64,000 bases of DNA from Mesostigma viride (lineage: Eukaryota; Streptophyta; Mesostigmatophyceae; Mesostigmatales; Mesostigmataceae): positions 2,078,998 to 2,142,997 of the forward strand of contig RPFO01000015.1 in NCBI GenBank assembly GCA_009746045.1, read 5' to 3'. Under the pieces are notes generated by a model that searched no databases, was not told the DNA's origin, and was given only the letters and a program-made list of their open reading frames with translations. Both the position numbers and the translations under genes were made by a program. This document shows positions 23,313 through 33,875 of the stretch, piece after piece. Every line of letters starts with the position of its first letter. The stretch's first letter is position 1.

Positions 23313-24116
23313 GCCTATGGTCTTCTGTGGCATGCAGGCTACGTTGTTCCAGGCCAAGGGCTCGTGGTTCATCAAGATGGAGGGTGGTAAGGACTATCCA
23401 CAGCAGATTGTAGATGCATTGCAGGAGCCCATCACGCAGGCTAGGTATGCTACCATCAGGGGCATGCTGGCATGGCTTGCAAGTATATGTGCCCCTGACT
23501 TGCTGGTATTGAGTCGACTTACTGATTCCCAGCTAGTTGAAGTGGGTGCTGAGAGTGTGGTGCAGGCTGTCATGATGTCTCCCCCTCTTATATTATACTG
23601 GGTCCTGTGGATTTGTACAAGCCCCTTGACATGATCCTCTATGTGGACAGTTCTATGGATAATAGGAAGGTCACAGAGGTCAGGGGCAGGGCAGCAGCAT
23701 TAGTTACCCTGGAGCAAGATCACACCTCACTTGTTACCTGGTACAGTCGGTTGCAGAACAGGGTTACACCCAGCAGTGATATTGCTGAGTGCAGGGCAAT
23801 CTGTGAAGGGCTGCATACTGCTCTTTACTTGAGGGAGCTCTTCTACCAGCTATGTCAAGTGGCTTCCTGTAGGTTGCAGCTGCACACACTGGTGAGGACT
23901 GATAGCATGGGCATGGTGCAATTTGTGCACAGGCAGCTGGCCAGGAGCAGGGACCTTGACTACTTGTTGCTCAAGGAGATGTCCTACCTAGCTCACATTG
24001 AACATGTGCCTGGTGTGGATAACCCTGCAGATGCCCTCACCAAGCTGGAGGAGAAGGCGGAGCGGCAGTACCCCCTGCTCCGTGGGCTCATGGACCCCTT
24101 ACACGGGCGGCCATAG
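23313..24116 (+). pseudogene. RT thumb and RNase H of the LTR element
   Basis: After the RT deletion, reading goes on as ARYATIRGMLAWLASICAPD (thumb) and, after a frame change near 23610, as RNase H: YVDSSMDNRK (Asp), IAECRAICEG (Glu), RTDSMGMV (Asp) and VPGVDNPADALTK. This is the copia RNase H pattern, which degrades RNA in the RNA-DNA hybrid. Stop TAG at 24114-24116. Loss of the RT core means the copy cannot move on its own. Confidence 0.8.
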
Positions 24117-25094
24117 AGACCAGGCCTTGCTTCAGCTTGGGTGTCCCCAGTGGGCTGTTTGACCAAAGTACCAAGTGGTGACTGGTGCTTACTGGTTGAC
24201 AGCCGGTCCTTCAGGGTTAGGTACACCCTCCTGGACAGGAGTTGGTGTGGGATACACTCCTACCAGCTGAGAATCATGCCTGGCCCTCCCCATGGGGTTT
24301 CAGAAGAGTCGCCAGGACTTAAGTCGACGCCTTTGGCCTCAAACAGTTAGGCCATGCAAGGGCAACCCGAATGCTGGTTCTTACAGGTTGCTGTACATAT
24401 GTTCCTAGTGCTTGTATCAACCTGTTGCTAATAAAGAACCTGGTTGTGTGACCATGTGGAACATGGTTGCCAGGGAGCCACATTCTGGGTTATATAATGC
24501 TTGAATAAAATATAATCATGTCATTCTCATGTTGTTCTAATGGTTGTAATGTTTGTCTTGTTCACAGTTCCAGGTCACCTATAAACCTGGAGATTGGGGT
24601 GGGGTTCAATTCCCCAGCAGAGCCACAGCCTGGCATGAGTGATTCCTGGGCTTAACACCCAGTGAAGACATGGGCTCCCCAATAAGGCAGTATTTGCATA
24701 GGTGCTACCTGAGTCTCTTTGAGCATAAAAGGAAAAGGCTGGCCAAGGCGGGCGCCATAAGAACGGGCGCCTGTGATAACTGTGAAAGATCAGGAACTCA
24801 CAATAGTACGTTCTTGGCATCCTTTAATCCCAGCCATTGGACTAGGTAATGCGCCTTGACTAGCACCAAGTTCCCAAGGAAAGGTTGGGAGCTGACCAAG
24901 GGGTCAGGGGATAACCTGGGGTGACCTCTGATTCACTGGCCAGTACACCTAGCCTGGTCCAAGGGCATATATGTTGTTACCCAAAAGGAGGCAGGACCCT
25001 GGGCCCTAGCAGGTCTGATCAACCCCAAGGGACCAAGTGGTCTGTGGCTGAGTAGGCACAAGCAAGGTTCGGCTTGTTTCAAGCTGGTCCAGCT
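24117..25094 (+). other. 3' non-coding part of the LTR element
   Basis: No gene. AATAAA at 24432-24437 and near 24505 could be poly(A) signals. A perfect T-arm-like hairpin TGGGG-TTCAATT-CCCCA lies near 24600-24616; the rest of a tRNA is not evident, so it is not called as one. Confidence 0.45.
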
Positions 25095-25110
25095 CCAAAA
25101 GAAGAAAGGG
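25095..25110 (+). other. Polypurine tract
   Basis: CCAAAAGAAGAAAGGG, four bases before the right LTR: the expected position for the primer of plus-strand DNA synthesis. Confidence 0.6.
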
Positions 25111-25114
25111 TTGG

Positions 25115-25758
25115 AGTTAGCATTTTGGGCAACCAATATGCTAAGTGGATGCAGTTTGGAAAGACCTTTCCAACGCCGTGCTGACCGCCTGAAACAGACA
25201 AGGGACAAGAAAGATATGAAGTCCCGAAGTCCTAGCCATCCGTGGCCGACTAGGGTGCAGTCCTCTGGTATAGTGGACAGGACACGTGGCAGGACGTGCC
25301 TGCACAGGCGTAGCCTGTCTATCACGTGACTGTGGTCCACATAGACCAGGAGGAGCAGCAGCCTGTGACTGGTGGGGTACAGGAGCTGGCACAGGGCTGC
25401 AAGGATACTAGACCTTGCAGGCTTGTGACAGGTCCTGTACTTCCTAGGTTGCAGAGTCTAGGCAAATCCAGTTCGCCCTGGCTCTGCACTGATGCCAGTG
25501 GACGTTGAGGATTTGCTTGCACGCCTGCACGTGCCTCGTCACGCCGATGGGAACGAGGAACAACACAAAGGATATAGCTTGGTCATGGGGGATGACCAGC
25601 TATCTCGGCAAGCACGAACCGTGGGTGCCACCTTGGTCGTGGAAGTGCCCATCGTGGTCGTGGCCTGCATGGTGCACAGCCAATGCTGCCTTGCAACATT
25701 GGCTAAGCCGTGCTGTGAAAGACCAAGAGCTCACATCCGCTGGGAGCTCTTTCTAACT
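25115..25758 (+). repeat. 3' LTR
   Basis: Direct repeat of 7824-8469, AGTTAG to CTAACT. It is followed by the duplicated target TTTGT and the other half of the interrupted LINE. Confidence 0.8.
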
Positions 25759-26230
25759 TTTGTAGGACATAGTTGCTTGCACCAGCCGGGTCGACACCGC
25801 CCTTGGTCTGGCCGGCCCCCAGCGGCTCGGCCAACCCGGGCGGCATATCTTGACCTGGCCTGGCCCCAAGGACATTCCCAGGAAGCTAGGTAAACCTGCC
25901 ATGACCTACACCCAGATGTTGCTGGCCGACCTAGTGGTCCCAGCTCAGTTTGAACACCGCATCCACTCCCTCACCCTTCTTTGGACTGCCATGCAGAACA
26001 AGAAGAGGTGGCAGAAGATTGTCCAGGCTCACACGCCAGCCCCTGTGGGCAAGCCACCCCCCCCCAATTAAGAGGAAGGGGCGTTTTGCTGAGTAGTGTA
26101 GTTAGGATTTTCTAGACTAGATAGCTTCGAGTTAGGTTAGTTCGATTACGCGGCTTCTCCCACCTCCACCCATCCAACATGGAATATGTGCTAGATGACC
26201 TCCCAACGGAGGCATTAATTAATTAATTAA
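25759..26230 (+). pseudogene. LINE ORF2, right part, 3' UTR and tail
   Basis: It continues the reverse transcriptase of 7200-7823 after the LTR insertion: FVGHSCLHQPG (the conserved histidine region near the ORF2 end), further basic text, and after a frame change QFEHRIHSLTLLWTAMQ, ending in PPPPN and a TAA near 26071. The 3' UTR closes with the stem-loop CCTCCCAACGGAGG (26199-26212) and TTAA repeats to 26230. Confidence 0.7.
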
Positions 26231-26488
26231 TAGACACGTGACTGCGTCACGTGAGCATAAAATTAAAATTAAAATTAAATTATAACATGCCTCCGTGGGG
26301 AGGTCATGTAGCACATATTTCATGATGGATGGGGTGGAGGAAGCCGCGTGATCGAACTATCCTAACTCTATCTAGAAAATCCTAACTGCACTACTCATCA
26401 AAACGTGAGCATAAGTCCTCAGCATAAGTCAACGGAGGCATGTTGTATTATAATTTAATTTAATTTTAATATCCCTGAGAAGGGGCAT
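26231..26488. other. Abutting LINE 3' ends
   Basis: 26235-26253 is the palindromic 3' hairpin of a second LINE family (CACGTGAC-TGC-GTCACGTG). 26290-26303 is the reverse complement of the first family's hairpin (CCTCCCCACGGAGG), followed by its 3' UTR in minus orientation. Fragments of two further tails lie near 26405-26475. This looks like repeated insertion into LINE tails. Confidence 0.6.
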
Positions 26489-26700
26489 TGTAACAACCAA
26501 ATCTGACTCGTTGTTACAATGATCCTGTGTTTTGTAATATTTTCGGTTTTCTCTGAATATAGTTTAATTAACGCATGCGGGAAAGATAAGGCCGCCATGC
26601 CTTGGCCTGGATGTGGAAGGCTGTCTGCGACATGGGCTGACTAATTCGATCTGTACAAAAGGTTTCCTGCTCGCCCGAATTTTCCTTGGATGACCCGGTT
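26489..26700 (+). mobile_element. LTR fragment of the 4654-5355 family
   Basis: Shares TGTAACAACCAAAT with the LTR start at 4654 and follows a purine run GAGAAGGGGC. TGTAACAAC and GTTGTTACA form an inverted repeat at 26489-26518. The similarity fades before the GGACGGGT array. Confidence 0.4.
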
Positions 26701-26746
26701 GTTTATAAGGGTCGGTGGCTATTAATTAGCGGTCCGAGAAAATTGT

Positions 26747-26945
26747 GTGGTGGACGGGTGGACGGGTGCATGGACAGGTGGACGGGTGGACGGGTAGACG
26801 GGTGGACGGATGGACGGGTGGACGGGTGGACGGGTGGACGGGTGGACGGGTGGACGGGTGGACGGGTGGACGGGTGGACGGGTGGACGGGTGGACGGGTG
26901 GACGGGTGGACGGGTGGACGGGTGGACGGGTGGACGGATGGATGG
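26747..26945. repeat. GGACGGGT minisatellite (8 bp)
   Basis: About 24 units with a few variants (GGACAGGT, AGACGGGT, GGACGGAT) at the edges and uniform units in the centre. Long open frames in both strands are repeat by-products. Confidence 0.95.
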
Positions 26946-26954
26946 ATGCATGCA

Positions 26955-27231
26955 TGTCTGGGTGGGTGGGCGGGTGGGTGGGTGGGTGGGTGGGTGGGTG
27001 GGTGGGTGGGTGGGTGGGTGGGTGGGTGGGTGGGTGGGTGGGTGGGTGGGTGGGTGGGTGGGTGGGTGGGTGGGTGGGTACGTGGGTGGGTGGGTGGGTG
27101 GGTGGGTGGGTGGGTGGGTGGGTGGGTGGGTGGGTGGGTGGGTGGGTGGGTGGGTGGGTGGGTGGGTGGGTGGGTGGGTGGGTGGGTGGGTGGGTGGGTG
27201 GGTGGGGGTGGGTGGGTGGATGGGTGGGAAT
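26955..27231. repeat. GGGT microsatellite (about 275 bp)
   Basis: Nearly pure GGGT units with single-base interruptions near 26970, 27080 and at the end. The G-strand is able to form stacked G-quadruplexes. Confidence 0.95.
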
Positions 27232-27239
27232 GAACAAAG

Positions 27240-28041
27240 CACAACATGATGTACTTATGTCGAGGTTGCAAATATATGTTACAGGCGACAAGGTTTCCTT
27301 GGCGAGACGGTAATATAAGTCAATGGTTGGCTATGGCTGTTGTGAGGCGGTTGCCTTTGTATTATACTGTGCATGTAATATGGTAGGGTACGACGTAACA
27401 TATGCTGAGTCAGCTGATGATGACGCAATGCATCGCTATTATAGAAGCTTCTAGTAGACGATGTGTCATAGCAGTTCTAGACATCTTGTGACTATACTAT
27501 ACTTTTCGGCCGAGGGTGGTAAAAAGCATCCAACATGGACACAAGGCGTTAATTACCAGGTAGTAACTTACCATCTAGATATCATGCGTGAGATCCAAGG
27601 CCGTAGTTCTTACAACGTAGGATGCTTAGGTAGTAACTTTACTAGCCGTACCTAAAAGTAAAGTTACAAATACACATCTCTTGTCGTACAGTACCGACGG
27701 GGGAGAATACCGCGACGGGTCTTAGTTGAGAATTTACCACCAGTCGTGTATAGATTCGGTGCCAGTGATCCGATGCTGTAAGATACGTTTTAGTAAGTTA
27801 CTAAGGGGATCTGAAACGATGTCTGAAGTCGTAAATTAGGTTACAATCGGCTGGTGGTAATAGCCATGTAGTATACACAGCCAGATGGAGGGTCAAGACG
27901 TGGGCGATCAAGTGGGAGCGTGCGTGTGGCTATGGTGCGAGCATAGTGCGGCCAGTAAAGATATACGCTAATGCTAAGCAAAAGCACCGAAATGAAAAAT
28001 TAGTGATCAGTCTTTGTTACCTGTTCACTTCTCACTTGTCG
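27240..28041. other. No gene recognised
   Basis: AT-rich, only short frames, no terminal repeats seen. Confidence 0.5.
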
Positions 28042-28805
28042 TTAATTAATTTATTAATTGATAGACACGTGACTGCGTCACGTGAGCATAAGTCCTCAGT
28101 GGGAGGGGAACATGGGATGGAATGGATGGTGTAAGCTATCTAGGTCCTAGTTACAGGGGTGTGCATGGGCACCGCGGCCCGAATCGCTATGAATGCCACC
28201 ATACGCGGTCACACGCGGAGCCCCCACAGACTTGGGGGTGGTCTCCTTCATCACTACTTGCCATCTATCCTTGCGTACCATCTGCCTCCATATTACAGAC
28301 AAACCACTGAGGAGGCTGCCCGGGCGTGAGCCCGTCGCGTCTAGTGTAGCATATGTCCATGCCGAGTCTATCACGAAAAGTCCACGGGTGGCGGCCCTGC
28401 GCCGCGCGGCCTGGGGCACGCCAGGTGAGGACATATCGCCCAGGCTGGGCGGGCTTGGTGCCAGCTAGTCTATCTGATAGATGTGTCTACCTGATCAGAC
28501 TGTGCGGGCCAGGTGCCCGGCTAGGCCTATAGGCGCCTGTGCCTGATAATGTAGGAAACATAGGGCAAATCAGCGTACTAATCCTCATTACTAATGTGCA
28601 AACCAAAGGGGATGTTAAGGGCCTTGCGCAGCATCTTGGCGACGTTGCCGTCGAGTCATTGCTCCAGCTCCTGCGTCAGTGTCCAGGTCTTGGCGCCGTA
28701 GGTCAGGATCGTCAGAATGACGACCTTGAAGAGGTCACGCTTGACGATCTGGGGTAGTGCGTTTTTGCTCCACCAGTGGCGGTGTTCATGGAGGTGCGCC
28801 AGTGT
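28042..28805 (-). pseudogene. Second-family LINE, ORF2 C-terminus and 3' end (degenerate)
   Basis: In minus orientation, ORF2 C-terminal text (LFKVVILTILTYGAKTW, near 28690-28750) is followed by a degenerate tail section including IWRQMVRKDRWQVVMKETTP (about 28220-28290), the 3' UTR, the hairpin CACGTGAC/GTCACGTG (28066-28084) and a TTAAT tail ending at about 28042. Several indels break the frame relative to the copy at 30464-31290. Confidence 0.75.
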
Positions 28806-29171
28806 TTCTGCTAAGGGGTGGGGTTTTTCCGGTAACTCTTGTAGGGGGGGGGTCTGGCCGAGGCTGGGGGGGGTCCGGGGGGGGCGGAGCACCCCCCGGA
28901 TCTTGGCGAATTTGTTTTAGAAAAATAAAAACCCAATAGGATTTCTTATACAGTTATATAATTTTTCCTAAACTTTGAAGCCTTGCCTTAGTGGGCTGCT
29001 TGTGCCCTGAATCCTGATTCACATAGCCTTGGCATACGCAGGGCTCCCTAATAAAACATACGAAAATGATAATTTAGCATGCATACAAGCATGCCTAGTC
29101 ACAATAGGAGGTTACAAAACATAGTTGTCATCACTTGTAGGCTATGTAGCTCACATTAGCTCAACCATACA
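28806..29171. other. G-rich junction and non-coding spacer
   Basis: 28845-28905 is built from long G runs, similar to the poly-G context around the LINE at 30464-31290. No gene. Confidence 0.4.
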
Positions 29172-29534
29172 TTATTGGTGTGACCTCACACGATGCCGCC
29201 TTAGGGTTTGCATGCACCATATACACCCATAGGCCGGAGTCGAAACAACCTGCTCCGCCATGGCCTGCTCCGGAACATCACCGCCATGAATTTCGCGCTG
29301 TGGGTGCGCTGAGCCACCTGCATCGCCCTGCTCTACGGCACCCTCATTCCCATTCGTCTTATCAGTGTCGTCCCCTTCTAACTGGTTGCCTGCCTGCGCC
29401 TGGTGTGTAACGACGGTGGCCAAAGCCCGGCGACCGCTCGTACTGCCAGCCAAGGTCAAAACGCCACCACCTCGTGTGAAATGGTCCTTGAACTTGTAGC
29501 CCAGGGTAATCGGGGGCTCTTTCTTCTTCGTCAT
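29172..29534 (-). CDS. Hypothetical protein, 120 codons
   Basis: It starts MTKKKEPPITLGYKFKDHF and continues with a Gly/Asp/Glu-rich region to a His/Arg-rich end. The N-terminus looks protein-like (balanced composition, basic start, purine-rich ATG context), the rest less so. It could be a first exon or the truncated N-terminus of a transposase. No family recognised. Confidence 0.3.
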   Translation of the reverse strand: MTKKKEPPITLGYKFKDHFTRGGGVLTLAGSTSGRRALATVVTHQAQAGNQLEGDDTDKTNGNEGAVEQGDAGGSAHPQREIHGGDVPEQAMAEQVVSTPAYGCIWCMQTLRRHRVRSHQ

Positions 29535-30463
29535 GATTCACTTCTCTAGCGCACTATCGAAAAATGTAGGATTAGAAAACACGCAAAACAAAGTCAGCTG
29601 GCTCGACTGCCGTGAACTTTTATGCATCGTCTAGCGGCTCAGCACCTTTACATCGTGTTGCGTACCTACTGCTGCAGGCATTCTGCAGCGCATTTGTTAC
29701 CCGCTCAAGTCTACGCACTTGACAGACTGGAATTGCCGGCTGCCAAGTGCTGAGTGCTGACCCATTCGTTATAGGGTCAGATCTGCACCGCGCCACGCCT
29801 TTTGTTACTTGGGTACGGATAATCTATTTGCTCACAAATTGAAGTTGAAACTTTAGCCCCTCCTCGATCAACAGTAGTTGTTAGCACGTCCAACAACTCA
29901 ACTCAACTCAACATCAACAACAACGAGATTTGTGCTGGTCAAGCTCACACCGGTATTAAAAGTGGGCAACAACAAGGACAACTCAAGTCGCGAGCGAGCA
30001 ATGTTTGTGCAGATTCGCCTAGCCTTGACGAGCCGTTGCCCATGATTATTTTTTTAATACTGCATCTGAGGGTCACGCACTACTATTTTAACCTCATCAG
30101 TAAGGTATCTTGTAGCTGCGATAGGACCGTCGCGAGATTCCATGCCCTGGCGCACTGGTTTTCGTCGGGCATTCAGCAGGGCTCTGCTGTGTCGGAATTT
30201 ACATTCGGTGGAGGTGTTAGCCTGGCAGCAATGTGCAATTAAACTATTTGTAAGTGCCGGGAATAGTAACATATACTAATCGAAATTGATATTTTGTATT
30301 AGTCAGTATATAAGTACCGGGTTTGTCTGACGGGGAAACCGGGGAACCCCGGCCGGCATTATTTGATTCCCGGTCGACCAGGTCAGCCCGGGCATGGCTT
30401 ACCGGTCGGCCGGGGGGGGTTTCCTGCTCTGAACACAGCATACCGGTCGGTCGGGGGGGGGGG
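29535..30463. other. No gene recognised; short G-rich tandem repeat at the right end
   Basis: CAACTCAACTCAACTCAACA lies at about 29892-29912. From about 30385 the motif CCGGTCGGCCGGGGGGGG with TTTCCTGCT is repeated twice and recurs at about 31322-31350, on the other side of the LINE, so the LINE landed inside this repeat. Confidence 0.45.
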
Positions 30464-31290
30464 TTAATTAATTAATTAATTAATAGACACGTGACTGCGT
30501 CACGTGAGCATAAGTCCTCAGTGGGAGGGGAACATGGGATGGAATGGATGGTATAAGCTATCTAGGTCCTAGTTACAGGGGTGTGGGCACCGCGGCCCGA
30601 ATCGCTATGAATGCCATACTTGGTCACACGCGGAGCCCCCACAGGCTTGGGGGTGGTCTCCTTCATCACTACTTGCCATCTATCCTTGCGCACCATCTGC
30701 CTCCATATTACAGACAAACCAGGAGGCTGCCCGGGGGTGAGCCCGTCTAGTCTAGTGTAGCACATGTCCATGCCGAGTCTATCACGAAAAGTCCACGGGT
30801 GGCGGCCCTGCCGCGCGCGGCCGGGGGCACGCCAGGTGAGGACATATCGCCCAGGCTGGGCGGGCTTGGTGCCAGCTAGTCTATCTGATGTATCTACCTG
30901 ATCTGTGCGGGCCAGGTGCCCGGCTAGGCCCAGGCGCCTGTGCCTAATAATGTGGGAAACATAGGGCGAATCAGCGTACAAATCCTCGTTACTAATGTGC
31001 AAACCAAAGGGGATGTTAAGGGCCTTGCGCAGCATCTTGGTGACGGCGCCGTCGAGTCGTTGCTCCAGCTCCTGCATCAGTGTCCACGTCTCGGCGCCGT
31101 AGGTCAGGATCGTCAGAATGACGACCTTGAAGAGGTCACGCTTGACGATCCGGGGTAGGGCGGGGTTGCTCCACCAGCGGCGGTGGTCATGGAGGTGCGC
31201 CCACGCCATGCCGATCCGTGTCGTCATGTCGTCCTCGCAGTCGGGAAGCCAACTGCCGAGCAGCTTGAAGCGGCCTGAAGGAGGGTAGTT
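30464..31290 (-). pseudogene. Second-family LINE, ORF2 C-terminal part, best copy
   Basis: An open minus-strand frame of about 240 codons (about 31290 to 30562): FKLLGSWLPD, RIGMAWAHLHDHRRWW, LFKVVILTILTYGAETWTL, LRKALNIPFGLH, HRRLGLAGHLAR, ending in VMKETTPKPVGAPRV and a stop. This is the conserved region after the RT domain of LINE ORF2. The 3' UTR carries the hairpin at 30488-30506 and a TTAA tail beginning at 30464. It is 5'-truncated and inserted into a G run. Confidence 0.85.
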
Positions 31291-33875
31291 GGGGGGGGGG
31301 GGTTCCTGCTTGACATATAGCATACCGGTCGGCCGGGGGGGGTTTCCTGCTGGGCATATACACTACATTTCGCCGCCTAGGACACCTTTTTTAGCGGGGA
31401 ATGTGGTTCGGTCAAGTAGGGGAAAACGGTGGCAGGTCTCCGAGCGTCAGATACTTGGAAATTTCGTTACGTTCGTATCGAGAGTAGATTTCTGACAATT
31501 TTCCTCGTTCGGACAGAACCACAGTGAATTCCAGCATCCGTCCAGTACCAAAGCGTGGACCTAGCAGGAATTCCGTCAGACATCTCGGAAGTAGCAATTT
31601 TTTGTATCAAGCGCACTTGCGCTAGTGTTCAGTACGAATTTGGCCTCCGTCAGGTCAGCAAGCGGTGTGGGAATAAACTGAACTGAACAAAACGGTGGAC
31701 TGTACTAAGAAATTCATACTCAAATTTCGTCATCGAAATCGGAGGGAAATATTCGACCAAGGACGAGAGATTTCATCGAATTTTCAGAACTGGCCAATCG
31801 ATGTCAAATGGCGCGATTCTACACATCACCTAAAAATGGCCTTTTTGGTTACATGGGGTCATATCTTCCACGCATATAGTCAGATCGGGGTGCCTTTCTG
31901 GACTTAAGGTCCCCCTAGGACCCTGTTCACATCACATAAATTGGGTGGCCAACTGACCTATTTTTAGAATCAAACCGTGACGTGGAAAAGTGCAAAAAAC
32001 TATGTTTTCCAGGCATAAGGAGGCATAGCAGCCACACACAAGTAGCAAATGTAGTCCAATTCAGCTGGAAATGGTCATGCTTATTAATTTACATCCAAAG
32101 ACACGAACCGTCCTAATGTATGCAATGTGGGACCAAACTATGTGCTATAATTCTGGCATACATGAGCCAAAACACCGTTTTAGTGCATTATTTTCAAACT
32201 TATGAAGCCCTTGCCAGCACATATGTGGCCCAATCATGCCAGAATTCGTCACGTTAATAGCACAATACTTGAATTTAGACTAGAACACAAGTTGGACATA
32301 TTAGGACCACTGCCGGCCCACTAAAAGTGACGGATGCAAGCAGAAACAGAGCTATTTTTGCCAAAATACTCCATATTCTGCGCCATTGTCTCGGAAAACT
32401 TTGCATTCTTCACTCAATTATCGTCATGGCTGTCATGGGATTCATGTACATGCCACTGGGGCTGGTGTCCATTTTCCCAGTAAAAGTCCTAAATTTAGGA
32501 CCAAGTGGAATTAAAATATATATGCAAACATTAAAATTTGACCCTGGCATTCGTGCCCATGACAGATAACACACTTTTTTAGTTCCTATCAAAAACCTGG
32601 GGTCAAATAATTACATTTAGTGCATGAATGGGCCCTGCCACCTGCCAGACCTCAAAGCGCGAATTTGGCCAAAATGTGGGTTTTAGGACCAATAGGACCA
32701 ATTAGTGTCAACGCATTACCATGCTATCCACACGGTCCCTTGAGCATGTTACAAGCGCTAGGGGACCCTACGAGGCCTTGGGATGGCGGGGCAGCGTATA
32801 ACAAGGCCATACCCTGCTGTGGCTGCCTCTATATATACGCATGCTTAACGGTGTCACAGATGGTGCAGGTAATGCAACATACGTTTGCATGGTTGCTGAG
32901 GTTGCCCGGCTTGAACATGGCCCACCCCTTGCGGTAAACTTTCTCTAAGCATATGCCAAACCTTCTTTGACATCACGGACATGCTGGCCACCACCCAGCG
33001 ATGAAAAAACAATGCATTTGCATTGCAACTAACACATGAATGCAGCCAAATCAAGTTACAAAACAACGTTGTGCTAACATGCAACGCTTTGTGAGCGAAT
33101 TCAGGGTGCATGTAACACGTAAACCATACTGTATATACTGTCTGAGAACACCCTGAACGACTGCAGGCCATAGGACCATGGTTTATAACTAACACATGAG
33201 TAAAACTGCTCTTACGCATGTGTGTTTTAGCTGCAGCGGAAGACGAAGATAGAGACGTAAAAAATTGTATGACGTAAACCAACTAGGTGTGACAGTTATG
33301 TGCACAGAGAGCGTCCCCTCTTTTTAGGCATAGCTGGCGGACTCAAAACACCACGACAGCGTTGCCAGTTACACTCATGATCTAGGACACCCCGGCACGT
33401 ACCTGCTACTTACGTCGCCTCATTCCAGATGGTTGCAAAAAAGTCGCTGAAATCCGCAGCGAGGTCAGCTTTCCGAGAGCTGAGCGCACCAAAGCTGGCC
33501 AACCGGTTCGAAAATGATATAAACCACGCTTGTGCTGCGTTCTAGGTCCAAGAAATACCGAAAGTGAAGACCTATAAGGTGCGCTCGCTGCCCAGCCTGA
33601 ACGTCCCCAAAACATGGTCGACAATGGAAATCGGGCAAGAATGTCACGGCCCAGGCGCTCCCATGTCAAATACTCCGTTTATAAACTCCAGACTATAATA
33701 AAAATCGTCCACAAAAATTTCCTGGCTTGATTCGCACCACCATTGCTAATACACTAACATGTTTGTGCCAAAATCGACCCTCCGCGAGCAGGCGATCTGC
33801 GACCCATTTGTGTTGTGCCGCTGTGCTACAGCGCTACACATAAAAACTTGTGCAGAAAGTATTCACAGCCTTTAA
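31291..33875. other. No gene recognised (2.6 kb)
   Basis: The repeat unit CCGGTCGGCCGGGGGGGG at 31325-31345 is the right flank of the LINE. The remainder is AT-rich with short frames only. I see no terminal repeats. Confidence 0.5.

Larger units (their letters stand above)
7824..25758 (+). mobile_element. 17.9-kb LTR retroelement inserted in a LINE
   Basis: Direct terminal repeats of 646 and 644 bp (7824-8469, 25115-25758) are about 97% alike. The outer flanks carry the same 5-bp duplication TTTGT (7819-7823 and 25759-25763), and joining the flanks restores a LINE reading frame. A polypurine tract precedes the right LTR. The termini are AGTTAG/CTAACT instead of TG/CA. Internal plus-strand genes in order: unknown ORFs (8496-10187), gag, integrase, protease, RT, RNase H. 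Insertions totalling roughly 7.8 kb lie within, so the element was about 10 kb when it arrived. An alternative is that the copia-like genes belong to a second element nested in the first. Confidence 0.75.

Noticed and set aside
24590..24625. A perfect T-arm-like hairpin
   Set aside because: No anticodon or acceptor arms fit around it; left as a note, not a tRNA.
26686..27313. Long frames on both strands rich in Gly-Trp-Val or Pro-Thr-His
   Set aside because: All arise from the GGACGGGT and GGGT arrays.
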